DNA from: Lachnospiraceae bacterium
GTDB taxonomy: Bacteria; Bacillota; Clostridia; Lachnospirales; Lachnospiraceae
Assembly: GCA_028692395.1 (NCBI GenBank)
Contig: JAQUXP010000030.1
Location: forward strand, 1-47,521
Length of the DNA: 47,521 nucleotides
Direction: 5' to 3'
Shown: piece by piece, positions 25,091 through 34,636 of the stretch
Layout of the letters: each line of letters opens with the position of its first letter
Position numbering within the stretch: the stretch's first letter is position 1
Notes under the pieces: generated by a model
Seen by the model: only the letters and a program-made list of their open reading frames with translations
Database searches by the model: none
Told to the model about the DNA's origin: nothing
Made by a program: the position numbers and the translations under genes

Positions 25091-25669
25091 TCAGATCTTG
25101 TGATATTCTTCCAGCGTCATGCCGGTCAGTGTTAGATAAAGTGCAAGAGATTTACCCACATACCGGATATGCCAGGGCTCAAAGGCATATCCGGTTATTT
25201 TTTCTTTCCCTTTGGGATAGCGCAGGATAAATCCATGCATGGGGGCATAATCGGTTAGCCAGCGTCCCTCGATGGTATCGGCGAATTCTTCGCAAAGCTC
25301 CATGCCTACGGAGGGAGTGGATACATCCAGAGCCAGTCCGGTTTGATGCTCACTGGTTCCGGGGGCAGCCACTGTGGGATAATCCTGTGCGTCGTCGGAT
25401 GTGCCCCTGGAAGCTCTGCGCACCTCTGCTTCCGCATAGAGAACACTTTGACGGGCGAAAGAGCGGTATCCCGAGATTCCAAACAGTGTATAGCCGAAGG
25501 TTTTCGCACATACGATTAAATCTGTGGCGGCAAGAGCTGCCTCTTCACACAGCTGGCGTTTTTCTTCTGAGTAATCAGCGCAAAAAGGAAAATGACAGAT
25601 TACCAGATTCTTAGGAATTGCGTGTTCATCCAGAGGATGATCAGCATTGACCAGTTGCGAAAGAAGCAT
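25091..25669 (-). CDS. VanY-like D-alanyl-D-alanine carboxypeptidase (M15B)
   Basis: The protein has 192 residues. The zinc motif SEHQTGLALD gives H108 and D115, and EPWH gives the catalytic E164 and the third ligand H167. YRS at 68-70 is the substrate arginine motif of M15 peptidases. No signal peptide or membrane anchor is visible, unlike most VanY proteins, so it may act inside the cell, for instance on recycled muropeptides, or as a VanXY-like enzyme. It converges on spoVT with a 9-bp gap. Confidence 0.9.
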   Translation of the reverse strand: MLLSQLVNADHPLDEHAIPKNLVICHFPFCADYSEEKRQLCEEAALAATDLIVCAKTFGYTLFGISGYRSFARQSVLYAEAEVRRASRGTSDDAQDYPTVAAPGTSEHQTGLALDVSTPSVGMELCEEFADTIEGRWLTDYAPMHGFILRYPKGKEKITGYAFEPWHIRYVGKSLALYLTLTGMTLEEYHKI

Positions 25670-25780
25670 AAAAAATCCCCACCCTCTCTTAGATCATTTT
25701 TGGCGGTTCGTATAGTTCCCGGAGGATCTGCCGAATCGTTATAGTCTATCTATATGAAGGTGGGAAATATTGTATTACAG

Positions 25781-27253
25781 TTATTTTTGGTATTCCAGTG
25801 CTTTGATACTCATCTCTTCCAAAAGATCCGCTTTCATACGATAGAGCTTGTTGGAGAGATCTACATAAACATTCTGAGGATTGGTCAGACGTTTGGACTC
25901 ATCCCAGAGGGTTTCCTTCTCCCGGATACAGATGTCACGAATCTCCATAACAGAAGGAGAAGTATAGACACAGGCACCTTTCTGGAAAATCGGAACCAGA
26001 AGCTCCCGAAGCTTATAAGAACCGCCTAACAGCTTGGTTTTCTTCCAGGTTTCCAGAGGATCAAAGAGAATCATGTCCTTGGTGATATCAAAGGTTTCTC
26101 CGGCAAGACAGATCAGGTCTGCACGGATCTTCCCTGTTTTTTTGTCATAGATGCGGTAAATGGTTTTATTTCCAGGATTTGTAACCTTTTCGGAATTCTC
26201 GGACAGCTTGATCTTCGGGGCAAATGCTTCTTCCTCGGAGTTCTTTACCGCCGCCAGCTTGTATACTCCGCCGAAAGCTGGACAGTCACTGGAGGTGATC
26301 ATATTCGTTCCAACACCCCAGGAATTAATCTTTGCACCCTCAGCCTTCAGACTGTGAATCAGATATTCATCCAGATCACTGGAAGCAGAGATAATCGCAT
26401 CCTCGAAGCCTGCCGCACAGAGCATATCATAAGCTTTCTTGGAAAGATAAGCCAGATCTCCGCTGTCAATACGGATTCCGTAGCCCTTCAGATCCATCCC
26501 CTCCGCCTTCATTTCCTGAAAGACACGGATGGCATTTGGAATACCGGATTCCAGAACATCATAAGTATCTACAAGGAGAATGCAGGCATCCGGATAAAGC
26601 TTCGCATAGGTTTTAAATGCGGTATATTCGTCTGCAAAGCTCATAATCCAGCTGTGGGCATGTGTGCCCTTAACCGGGACCTGAAACATCTGACCGGTCA
26701 GAACATTAGAGGTTCCGATACAGCCGCCAATCATAGCAGCTCTGGCTCCATAGATACCGGCATCCGGTCCCTGTGCCCGGCGCAGACCAAATTCCATAAT
26801 GCCGTCACCCTCAGCTGCATAGCAGACACGGGATGCCTTTGTTGCAATCAGACACTGGTGATTGATAATGTTTAAAAGGGCAGTCTCTAAAAGCTGTGCT
26901 TCCATAACAGGAGCAATAATCTTCACCAGAGGTTCCCGTGGAAACACCACAGTTCCTTCCGGTATTGCGTAAATGTCTCCTGTAAAATGAAATCCCCGAA
27001 GATATTCCAGAAAATCCTCATCAAAGATACCCAGATCCCGAAGATAATCCACATCATCCGGTGAAAAATGGAGATCTCGGACATATTCGATCACCTGCTC
27101 CAGCCCTGCCATAACTGCATAGGCTCCACCCGAGGGGTTATTGCGGTAGAATGCATCAAATACAACAATCTGATCAGATGGATTTTTAAAGTATCCCTGC
27201 ATCATCGTCAGTTCATATAAGTCAGTTAACAGAGTTAGGTTTTGTGCTCTCAT
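25781..27253 (-). CDS. pncB: Nicotinate phosphoribosyltransferase
   Basis: The protein has 490 residues. The N-terminus LLTDLYELTMMQGYF is the family signature, and KGTHAHSWIMSF (about 198-208) holds the histidine that is phosphorylated during catalysis. The enzyme makes nicotinate mononucleotide from nicotinate and PRPP with ATP, the Preiss-Handler salvage route to NAD. It is monocistronic and divergent from the cation transporter gene. Confidence 0.96.
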   Translation of the reverse strand: MRAQNLTLLTDLYELTMMQGYFKNPSDQIVVFDAFYRNNPSGGAYAVMAGLEQVIEYVRDLHFSPDDVDYLRDLGIFDEDFLEYLRGFHFTGDIYAIPEGTVVFPREPLVKIIAPVMEAQLLETALLNIINHQCLIATKASRVCYAAEGDGIMEFGLRRAQGPDAGIYGARAAMIGGCIGTSNVLTGQMFQVPVKGTHAHSWIMSFADEYTAFKTYAKLYPDACILLVDTYDVLESGIPNAIRVFQEMKAEGMDLKGYGIRIDSGDLAYLSKKAYDMLCAAGFEDAIISASSDLDEYLIHSLKAEGAKINSWGVGTNMITSSDCPAFGGVYKLAAVKNSEEEAFAPKIKLSENSEKVTNPGNKTIYRIYDKKTGKIRADLICLAGETFDITKDMILFDPLETWKKTKLLGGSYKLRELLVPIFQKGACVYTSPSVMEIRDICIREKETLWDESKRLTNPQNVYVDLSNKLYRMKADLLEEMSIKALEYQK

Positions 27254-27444
27254 AATAGCCTCCGTAAATGTCGTCCTGCATGGGGGACGTTTTCACATAG
27301 TATATCACTAATATAGAAGAAAGTATAGAAGAAAGACGGTGGAATCCATGAAAAAACATTGAAGAATTCACAGGAAGCTGGTATGATTAGAAGACACAGC
27401 TATTTGTGTTTGACAGTTTGAAAATCCGGGGGCTTAGAGGATCT

Positions 27445-28626
27445 ATGACAGAATTTTTGGTACATAAATTTGTAAAAAATTATAATGATACAGAAGACAC
27501 ACAGGTCAGGACGGCATATGGAGTACTTGCCAGCATCGTGGGCGTATGCTGTAATGTGTTATTGTTTCTGGTTAAATTTGCCATTGGTTTTATGATGAAT
27601 TCCATGGCGGTTATGGCAGATGCCACTAACAACCTTTCTGATGCAGCGTCTTCTGTTATCAGCTTTGTGGGTGTGAAGATGGCCAGCAAGCCTGCAGATA
27701 AGGATCATCCCTTTGGCCATGGAAGAATCGAGTATATCGCTGCACTGATTGTCTCCTTCCTGGTTCTGGAGGTTGGTCTGACGTTCTTAAAAAGCTCAGT
27801 GCAGAAGCTTATGCATCCAGAAGCTATCGTATTTGAGTGGATTGCATTTTTGGTTCTGGTGTTGTCTATGGGCGTCAAGCTCTGGATGGCTTATTTTAAT
27901 AAGAAGCTTGGAAAACGTATTAATTCCAAGGTCATGTTTGCCACCTCGGCAGACTCTATGGGGGATGTGATTACCACAGGTGCCACCGCTGCATCTATCT
28001 TAATCTGTCATTTTACCTCCGTGAATATTGATGCGGTTGCAGGTATTGTAGTATCTCTGATCGTTATGTGGTCCGGTTTTTCCATAGCTAAGGATACACT
28101 GGAGCCACTGATCGGGGAATGTGTGCCGGAGGAGATGTATGAACAGATCACCAGTGCAGTAGAGGGTTATGAAGGGATTTTGGGAACCCATGATTTGATT
28201 GTGCACAATTATGGACCCAACCACAGCATGGCATCTATTCACGCAGAGGTTCCCAATGATGTTGATATAGAGGTTTCCCATGAGATTATCGACAGGATTG
28301 AGCGTGAGGTAAGTAAAAAGCTAAATATCTTCCTGGTGATTCACATGGATCCGGTGGAGATGCATGACACAAAGGTCCTGGAAGCAAGAGAGAAGCTCCA
28401 TCATATCATAATAGCACTGGATCCGGAGCTTAGCTTTCACGATTTTAGAATGGTAAATGGGGATCAGAACATTAATCTGATTTTTGATCTTGTGGTTCCG
28501 AGATCCTACGATGATGAGGCAAGCAACCGGGTATTACACCAGATTATGGCACTGGTAAAAGAAGTAGATGCCCGATATTCCTGTGTAATTACAGCGGACA
28601 GAAGCTTTATTTCAGCAAAAGAATAA
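27445..28626 (+). CDS. Cation diffusion facilitator transporter
   Basis: ATG 27445 is preferred over GTG 27406 because AGAGGA precedes it; the product has 393 residues. Six membrane segments are followed by a cytoplasmic ferredoxin-like domain. Metal site A residues lie in ADATNNLSD and ADSMGDV, and DHPFGHGR is the conserved loop between helices. CDF proteins export divalent metals such as Zn, Mn or Fe using the proton gradient. A second soluble domain at the C-terminus makes it longer than minimal members. Metal specificity cannot be read from the sequence alone. Confidence 0.93.
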   Translation: MTEFLVHKFVKNYNDTEDTQVRTAYGVLASIVGVCCNVLLFLVKFAIGFMMNSMAVMADATNNLSDAASSVISFVGVKMASKPADKDHPFGHGRIEYIAALIVSFLVLEVGLTFLKSSVQKLMHPEAIVFEWIAFLVLVLSMGVKLWMAYFNKKLGKRINSKVMFATSADSMGDVITTGATAASILICHFTSVNIDAVAGIVVSLIVMWSGFSIAKDTLEPLIGECVPEEMYEQITSAVEGYEGILGTHDLIVHNYGPNHSMASIHAEVPNDVDIEVSHEIIDRIEREVSKKLNIFLVIHMDPVEMHDTKVLEAREKLHHIIIALDPELSFHDFRMVNGDQNINLIFDLVVPRSYDDEASNRVLHQIMALVKEVDARYSCVITADRSFISAKE

Positions 28627-28652
28627 AAAAACAAAAAAAATTAAAAAAAGGC

Positions 28653-28681
28653 TTGATATTTCCGAGGTTATCCAGTATAAT
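28653..28681 (+). promoter_or_regulatory. Promoter of tRNA-Gln
   Basis: TTGATA (28653-28658), 17 bp spacer, TATAAT (28676-28681), 19 bases before the tRNA. Confidence 0.8.
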
Positions 28682-28700
28682 ACATTTTGTTGTGAGAAAT

Positions 28701-28772
28701 TGGGCTATCGCCAAATGGTAAGGCAACGGACTCTGACTCCGTCATTTCCAGGTTCGAATCCTGGTAGCCCAG
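28701..28772 (+). tRNA. tRNA-Gln (anticodon CTG)
   Basis: TGGGCTA (28701-28707) pairs with TAGCCCA (28765-28771) as the acceptor stem, G28772 is the discriminator. The anticodon arm ACGGA/TCCGT encloses loop CTCTGAC with anticodon CTG, reading CAG. The T arm has GGTTCGAATCC. The 3' CCA is not encoded. Promoter and terminator are its own. Confidence 0.95.
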
Positions 28773-28778
28773 CTAGCG

Positions 28779-28812
28779 GAAGTCTCAGGTGGATGGCCTG
28801 AGGCTTCTTTTG
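28779..28812 (+). terminator. Terminator of tRNA-Gln
   Basis: GAAGTCTCAGG pairs with CCTGAGGCTTC (one G-U), followed by TTTT; it starts 7 bases after the tRNA. Confidence 0.75.
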
Positions 28813-28832
28813 TCGTACAGGAAGGAGCATCC

Positions 28833-29540
28833 ATGAAGTATTCATTTGAAGGACGTATTCGTTATAGTGAAATCGGTGAAAATCGCCGGCTTACGATGCC
28901 GGCATTGGTTAATTACTTTCAGGACTGCAGTACTTTCCAGTCCCAGGAATTGAAGATAGGGGTAGACTGGCTGAGAGAAAGAAATTCTGCATGGGTGCTC
29001 GCAGCATGGCAGATTCATGTAAAACGTTACCCTGCCATGGGTGAGACGGTAAAGACCAGTACCTGGTCCTATGGATTCAAGGGATTCCAGGGCTTTCGTA
29101 ATTTCACCATGGAGGATGAACAGGGGGAAGTGATTGCCTGTGCCAACTCGGTCTGGGTTTATATGAATCTGGAAGATGGACGTCCCAGACATCTGGATCT
29201 TCAGGAGGTTCAAAGCTATGGGATCACGGAGGCCTATCCAGAGGACTTTGGAAAGCGGAAGATTACGCTTCCCGATATGCCAGGTGAAGCTTTTGAGAGC
29301 TTTCGAGTGATGGAATATCATCTGGATACGAATCATCATGTTAATAATGGTCAGTATCTTCAGATGGCACAGGGGTATCTTCCTGTGGATATGGAGATAA
29401 AAAAACTGCGTGCAGAATATAAAATACAGGCACATCTGGGAGACATGCTGTTTCCAAAACGATGGAAGCTGGAAGATGGGTATCTGATTACCCTGGAAGA
29501 TGAAGACGGAAAACCGTATGTTATCGTGGAGGTAAAGTGA
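28833..29540 (+). CDS. Acyl-ACP thioesterase
   Basis: The protein has 235 residues built of two hotdog domains, as in bacterial and plant Fat enzymes. The first contains YSEIGENRRLTMPALVNYFQD; the second has DTNHHVNNGQYLQMA (about 165-180) with the Asn-His catalytic pair. It releases fatty acids from acyl carrier protein. The start ATG 28833 follows AGGAAGGAG. The S1-domain gene follows after 84 bp. Confidence 0.92.
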   Translation: MKYSFEGRIRYSEIGENRRLTMPALVNYFQDCSTFQSQELKIGVDWLRERNSAWVLAAWQIHVKRYPAMGETVKTSTWSYGFKGFQGFRNFTMEDEQGEVIACANSVWVYMNLEDGRPRHLDLQEVQSYGITEAYPEDFGKRKITLPDMPGEAFESFRVMEYHLDTNHHVNNGQYLQMAQGYLPVDMEIKKLRAEYKIQAHLGDMLFPKRWKLEDGYLITLEDEDGKPYVIVEVK

Positions 29541-29624
29541 TAACAGGCGAGGCAGGTCAGCAGGAATAGATAGGTAACTGTGAGATGGCAGAAGAAGCCG
29601 CCAGGCTGCGAAGAAGGAGTAAGA

Positions 29625-30473
29625 ATGTTGAGATTAGGAGCTGTACAAACACTGATGATTGTAAAAAAGGTGGATTTTGGAGTATATCTGGGGGAGCAGA
29701 TTAACGCATCTATGGACGAGCGTGTTCTGCTGCCGAAAAAGCAGGTGCCGGAGGGTGCGTCGGAGGGAGATGAGCTGGAGGTTTTTCTATATCGTGATTC
29801 TTCAGATCGTCTGATCTCCACAGTCACCAGACCGCTGATCACAATCGGTGAGGTTGCGTGTCTTGAGGTAGCAGAAGTAGGAAAAATTGGAGCATTTTTA
29901 AACTGGGGTCTGGAAAAAGATCTGTTCCTTCCTTTTAAAGAGCAGACAAGGAAGGTTCAGCCTGGGGATAAGGTACTGGTGGCACTCTATATTGACAAGA
30001 GTGACCGTCTCTGTGCAACTATGAAGCTTTATCATTATCTGAAGACCAGTTCCCCTTATAATATCGGAGATACGGTAAAGGGAACTGTTTATGAAATCAG
30101 TGGAAACTTTGGCGTGTTTGTAGCGGTAGACGGACAGTTTTCCGGCCTGATTCCAAAGAAGGAAGCACAGGGTGAATATCAGACAGGGGATGAGCTTACC
30201 CTTCGTGTTACGGAGGTAAAGGAAGACGGAAAGCTTACACTTTCTGCAAGGGCCAAGGCCTATATGCAGATGGATGAGGATGCAGAGAATGTTTTTTCTG
30301 TCATAGAGGAATTCGCAGGGGTACTCCCCTTTGATGATAAGGCAGCACCGGAGGTTATTCAGAGAGAATTTGGCCTCAGCAAGGCGGCTTTTAAGCGTGC
30401 AGTAGGTCATCTGCTGAAAGCAGAAAAAATACAGTTAAAAGACGGGAAAATTTGGATCAGAAAGGAGCAGTAA
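29625..30473 (+). CDS. CvfB-like S1 RNA-binding protein
   Basis: ATG 29625 follows AAGAAGGAG, giving 282 residues. Three S1-type OB folds follow one another: about 1-60, 65-130 and 140-205 (VKGTVYEISGNFGVFVAVDG is the third start). A C-terminal winged-helix domain (about 215-282) includes IQREFGLSKAAFKRAVGHLL. CvfB in Staphylococcus binds RNA and affects virulence gene expression; the role here is likely post-transcriptional control. Only 4 bp separate it from the next gene. Confidence 0.92.
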   Translation: MLRLGAVQTLMIVKKVDFGVYLGEQINASMDERVLLPKKQVPEGASEGDELEVFLYRDSSDRLISTVTRPLITIGEVACLEVAEVGKIGAFLNWGLEKDLFLPFKEQTRKVQPGDKVLVALYIDKSDRLCATMKLYHYLKTSSPYNIGDTVKGTVYEISGNFGVFVAVDGQFSGLIPKKEAQGEYQTGDELTLRVTEVKEDGKLTLSARAKAYMQMDEDAENVFSVIEEFAGVLPFDDKAAPEVIQREFGLSKAAFKRAVGHLLKAEKIQLKDGKIWIRKEQ

Positions 30474-30477
30474 GCGT

Positions 30478-31071
30478 ATGACGACAACATATATATCAAA
30501 CTGGCTGCAAAGCTTCTCACAAAAGGGTAATGTAGCAGTTGCTTTTACAATTATCTTTGGGGTGTTGAGCTTATTGCTGGGATATCGTCTCCTGAAGCTG
30601 TGGGTGACCCTCATTGGATTTGTGATCGGAGCAGTTATTGGCGGGGTGGCAGCCGCAGCCCTGGGGGCAAATAATGTTGTTATAATATTGGTGACAGTGG
30701 CAGCTGGTATTGCTATAGGAGTGTGTGCCTTCTGCCTTTACAGGATTGGTGTTTTTCTCTATGTGGGCATCATGGGATTCGGTGCTGCCACCAATATTCT
30801 GGCACAGTTTGTAACAGACCCCAAAGTATGGTGGGTGATTGTCATCGGTGTTCTGGTTGGTATCTGCCTTGCGATCTTAGCCAGCAAAATGCTGCGCCCG
30901 ATGGTAATCGTGACGACATCCATCAGTGGAGCAGTGTCCGTGGCAGCAAACTTTCTGCCGCTTATCAAGGCTACGAATACATATCTGATTCTTGCATCTG
31001 CTGTTGTGCTTGCCTGTGCAGGTATTGCAGTACAGTTTTTGACCACAAAGGAGTCTAAAGGAAGAAGATGA
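30478..31071 (+). CDS. DUF4203/TMEM198-like polytopic membrane protein
   Basis: The protein has 197 residues with about seven hydrophobic segments rich in Gly and Ala (GFVIGAVIGGVAAAALG, GVLVGICLAILASKM). The arrangement resembles DUF4203/TMEM198 proteins, whose function in bacteria is unknown. The gene lies between the CvfB and dnaE genes and overlaps the dnaE start by 4 bases (ATGA), so it is co-translated with the polymerase subunit. No catalytic motif is seen. Confidence 0.75.
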   Translation: MTTTYISNWLQSFSQKGNVAVAFTIIFGVLSLLLGYRLLKLWVTLIGFVIGAVIGGVAAAALGANNVVIILVTVAAGIAIGVCAFCLYRIGVFLYVGIMGFGAATNILAQFVTDPKVWWVIVIGVLVGICLAILASKMLRPMVIVTTSISGAVSVAANFLPLIKATNTYLILASAVVLACAGIAVQFLTTKESKGRR

Positions 31072-34000
31072 GATTTGCACATCTGCATACGCATACAGAG
31101 TACAGTCTGTTGGACGGCTCTAATAAAATAAAGGAATATGTCAACCGGGTAAAAGAGCTTGGGATGGATAGCGCCGCCATTACTGATCATGGAGTGATGT
31201 TTGGCGTTATCGATTTTTATCGTGCAGCAAATGCAGCAGGAATCCATCCGGTTATCGGCTGCGAAGTCTATGTGGCGCCTGGTTCTCGCTTTGATCGGGA
31301 AATCGGAGCAAATGAGGATCGTTATTACCATCTGATTTTGCTGGCAGAGAATAATCATGGCTATGACAATCTGATGAAGATTGTGTCGAAGGGCTTTGTG
31401 GATGGCTATTATTATAAGCCCCGTGTGGATATGGAGCTTCTGGAACAGTACCATGAGGGAATTATCGCCCTTTCTGCCTGCCTGGCAGGAGAGGTTGCCA
31501 AGGATATTGTCCGGGGGCAGTACGAGCAGGCAAAAGAATGTGCGCTGCATTTTCGAGAGATCTTTGGAGAAAATAATTATTTTCTGGAATTACAGGATCA
31601 CGGTATTCCAGAGCAGAAGCTGGTGAACCAGCAGCTGCTCCGCATGAGCAGTGAGACGGGAATTGAACTGGTTGCCACGAATGATGTACATTATACGCTG
31701 GCTGAGGATGCGGCGCCTCACGATATTTTGCTGTGTATTCAGACCGGAAAAAAAGCAGCAGATGAAGACCGGATGCGTTATGAAGGCGGACAGTATTACG
31801 TGAAATCTCCGGAGGAGATGGCAGAACTTTTCCCCTATGCACTGCAGGCACTTGAAAATACGGAAAAAATTGCGAAGCGCTGTCAGGTAGACTTTGAATT
31901 TGGAGTGACAAAGCTGCCCCGCTTTGATGTGCCAGAGGGATTTACTGCCTGGGAATATCTGAATAAGCTCTGTTTTGAAGGCTTAGAGCGTCTGTACCAG
32001 CCAGTGACGGAGGAACTGCGCAAACGTCTGGAATATGAGCTGGGCACCATCCAGAAGATGGGATATGTAGATTACTTCCTGATTGTATGGGATTTTATCA
32101 AGTATGCCAGAGACCATGATATCATCGTAGGACCGGGACGAGGTTCAGCTGCAGGAAGTATCGTGTCCTATACCCTTGGTATTACACAGCTCGATCCGAT
32201 GCGCTATCAGCTGCTTTTTGAGCGTTTCCTGAATCCGGAACGTGTATCCATGCCTGATATTGACGTGGATTTCTGCTTTGAGAGAAGGCAGGAAGTCATC
32301 GATTATGTGGTGAGAAAATACGGAAAAGACCGGGTAGTGCAGATTGTAACCTTCGGTACCCTGGCAGCCCGGGGTGTAATCCGTGATGTGGGACGTGTGC
32401 TGGATCTTCCTTATGCCACGGTGGATGTCATCGCCAAGATGATTCCAAACGAGCTGAATATTACCATCGATAAAGCGTTGAAGATGAATCACGAGCTGAA
32501 GAATGTCTATGATACGGATGATGAAATCCATCATCTGATTGATATAGCAAAACGCCTGGAGGGACTGCCCAGACACACCTCCATGCATGCGGCAGGTGTT
32601 GTCATTTCCCAGAAATCAGTGGATGAATATGTTCCGCTTTCCAGAGCGTCAGATGGTACGATTACCACGCAGTTTACCATGACCACACTGGAGGAGCTGG
32701 GGCTTTTGAAGATGGATTTTCTGGGTCTTCGTACCCTGACCGTCATTCAGAATGCCCAGAAGCTTGCCCAGCGTGAGAGCGGGACGGTTCTGGATCTGAT
32801 GAAGATTGATTATAATGATCCTCCTGTGCTGGAGATGATCGGAAGCGGAAAGTGTGAGGGTGTGTTCCAGCTGGAAAGCGCCGGGATGAAGAGCTTTATG
32901 AAGGAATTAAAGCCCAGGAGTCTTGAGGATATTATCGCCGGAATTTCTCTGTACCGTCCAGGTCCTATGGACTTTATTCCGCAGTATATCCGAGGTAAGA
33001 ATCACCCGGAGACAATTACCTACCGCTGTCCCCAGCTGGAACCGATCCTGAAGCCCACCTACGGCTGTATCGTCTACCAGGAACAGGTTATGCAGATCGT
33101 GCAGGAGCTTGCCGGCTATACACTGGGACGAAGCGATCTTCTGCGAAGAGCGATGTCCAAGAAAAAGGCTGCTGTTATGGAAAAAGAGCGGCAGAGCTTT
33201 GTATACGGGAATCAGGAGGAGAATGTACCGGGATGTATCGCTAATGGCATCGAGGAAAAGGTTGCAAATGAAATATATGATGAGATGATTGATTTTGCAA
33301 AGTATGCATTTAACAAGTCCCATGCGGCGGCGTATGCGATTGTCTCCTACCAGACGGCCTACCTGAAATATTACTATCCGGTGGCATTCATGGCGGCGCT
33401 GATGACAAGCTGTGTGGATAATCCGGGCAAGGTTTCCGAATATATTATAAACTGCAGAACCATGAAGATTCCGATTTTGCAGCCGGACATTAACCGAAGC
33501 GAGGGAAAGTTCACCGTGGAGGGCAATGCGATCCGCTATGGTATGAATGCGATCAAGGGAATCGGTGCCCCTGTGATGCAGGCGGTGGTGGAAGAGCGAA
33601 GCCAGGGGGGACCTTTTCAGAGTCTGAAGAATTTTGTTCAGCGTCTTAGCGGAAAGGAAGTCAACAAGCGCACCATAGAAAGCTTTATCAAAGCGGGAGC
33701 CTTTGACTGCTTCGGACCAAGCCGCAGACAGCATATGCTGGTCTATGCTCAGATTATGGATGATGTAAACCGTAATCGGAAAAATGCACTGACCGGTCAG
33801 ATGAGTCTTTTTGATCTTGTTTCTCCGGAGGAAAAGACAGCCTATGAGGTTCAGATGCCAGATGTGGCTGATTTTACAAAAGAGGAAAAGCTTGCCTATG
33901 AAAAAGAAGTAACCGGAATCTACATCAGCGGTCATCCGCTGGAAGAATATCAGGAACGCTGGCGAAGAAACATTTCCGCAGTATCTACAGATTTTCTTCC

Positions 34001-34550
34001 TGACGATGAGCTGGGTGAAAGTAAGGTTATGGATGGCGCAAAGGAAATTATTGGCGGAATTATCACGGATAAAACCATAAAATATACAAAGAATAATAAG
34101 ACCATGGCTTTTCTGACAATTGAGGATCTGCTGGGAACGGTGGAGGTTGTGGTATTTCCAAGGGATTATGAGATGAATGCGGCACTGATCAACGTAGACT
34201 CCAAGGTCTTTGTCAAGGGGCGTGTGTCAGTGGAGGAGGATAAACCAAGCAAGCTGATCTGTGAGAAGATCTTTGCTTTTGATTCGATTCCAAGAGAGCT
34301 ATGGATACAGTTTCCGGATCGGGAAGCCTATGAAAAAGAGACTGCAGCACTTTATAATATACTGCAGGAATCTGATGGAAATGACAACGTGGTGCTTTAT
34401 ATTCGAAAGGAAAAATCCATCAAGAGACTTCCACCCAGCCGCAATGTGAAGATTAATGATGCTTTCTTGGCAGAATTGACAAAATATTTTGGCGAGGGCA
34501 ACGTGAAAACTGTAGAAAAGAGTATTGAAAAACCCAGTGAGATGCATTAG
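31068..34550 (+). CDS. dnaE: DNA polymerase III alpha subunit DnaE
   Basis: The protein has 1160 residues. It begins with a PHP domain (HLHTHTEYSLLDG at about 4-16). The catalytic aspartates are in PDIDVDF (396-402). The GPGRGSAAGS loop and YQEQVMQ helix belong to the polymerase core. A helix-hairpin-helix tract and an OB-fold (near 990-1060) follow. In Firmicutes DnaE extends primers before handing to PolC. The start overlaps the upstream membrane-protein gene. pfkA follows 86 bp downstream, a common clostridial order. Confidence 0.97.
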   Translation: MRFAHLHTHTEYSLLDGSNKIKEYVNRVKELGMDSAAITDHGVMFGVIDFYRAANAAGIHPVIGCEVYVAPGSRFDREIGANEDRYYHLILLAENNHGYDNLMKIVSKGFVDGYYYKPRVDMELLEQYHEGIIALSACLAGEVAKDIVRGQYEQAKECALHFREIFGENNYFLELQDHGIPEQKLVNQQLLRMSSETGIELVATNDVHYTLAEDAAPHDILLCIQTGKKAADEDRMRYEGGQYYVKSPEEMAELFPYALQALENTEKIAKRCQVDFEFGVTKLPRFDVPEGFTAWEYLNKLCFEGLERLYQPVTEELRKRLEYELGTIQKMGYVDYFLIVWDFIKYARDHDIIVGPGRGSAAGSIVSYTLGITQLDPMRYQLLFERFLNPERVSMPDIDVDFCFERRQEVIDYVVRKYGKDRVVQIVTFGTLAARGVIRDVGRVLDLPYATVDVIAKMIPNELNITIDKALKMNHELKNVYDTDDEIHHLIDIAKRLEGLPRHTSMHAAGVVISQKSVDEYVPLSRASDGTITTQFTMTTLEELGLLKMDFLGLRTLTVIQNAQKLAQRESGTVLDLMKIDYNDPPVLEMIGSGKCEGVFQLESAGMKSFMKELKPRSLEDIIAGISLYRPGPMDFIPQYIRGKNHPETITYRCPQLEPILKPTYGCIVYQEQVMQIVQELAGYTLGRSDLLRRAMSKKKAAVMEKERQSFVYGNQEENVPGCIANGIEEKVANEIYDEMIDFAKYAFNKSHAAAYAIVSYQTAYLKYYYPVAFMAALMTSCVDNPGKVSEYIINCRTMKIPILQPDINRSEGKFTVEGNAIRYGMNAIKGIGAPVMQAVVEERSQGGPFQSLKNFVQRLSGKEVNKRTIESFIKAGAFDCFGPSRRQHMLVYAQIMDDVNRNRKNALTGQMSLFDLVSPEEKTAYEVQMPDVADFTKEEKLAYEKEVTGIYISGHPLEEYQERWRRNISAVSTDFLPDDELGESKVMDGAKEIIGGIITDKTIKYTKNNKTMAFLTIEDLLGTVEVVVFPRDYEMNAALINVDSKVFVKGRVSVEEDKPSKLICEKIFAFDSIPRELWIQFPDREAYEKETAALYNILQESDGNDNVVLYIRKEKSIKRLPPSRNVKINDAFLAELTKYFGEGNVKTVEKSIEKPSEMH

Positions 34551-34636
34551 AATAAAACTGTATTTGGGTTTATTGAGATGACAGGATTCAAGAGTTTTTA
34601 AATAAAACATACATGATAAAGACGGAGGAGTTCAAA

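Noticed and set aside
27310-27340. Tandem ATAGAAGAAAG units suggesting a repeat array or CRISPR
   Set aside because: Only two short units are present and there are no spacers; it is simple purine-rich sequence.
32907-33935. Long minus-strand open frame inside dnaE
   Set aside because: It mirrors the strongly conserved dnaE coding sequence and has no independent coding signs.
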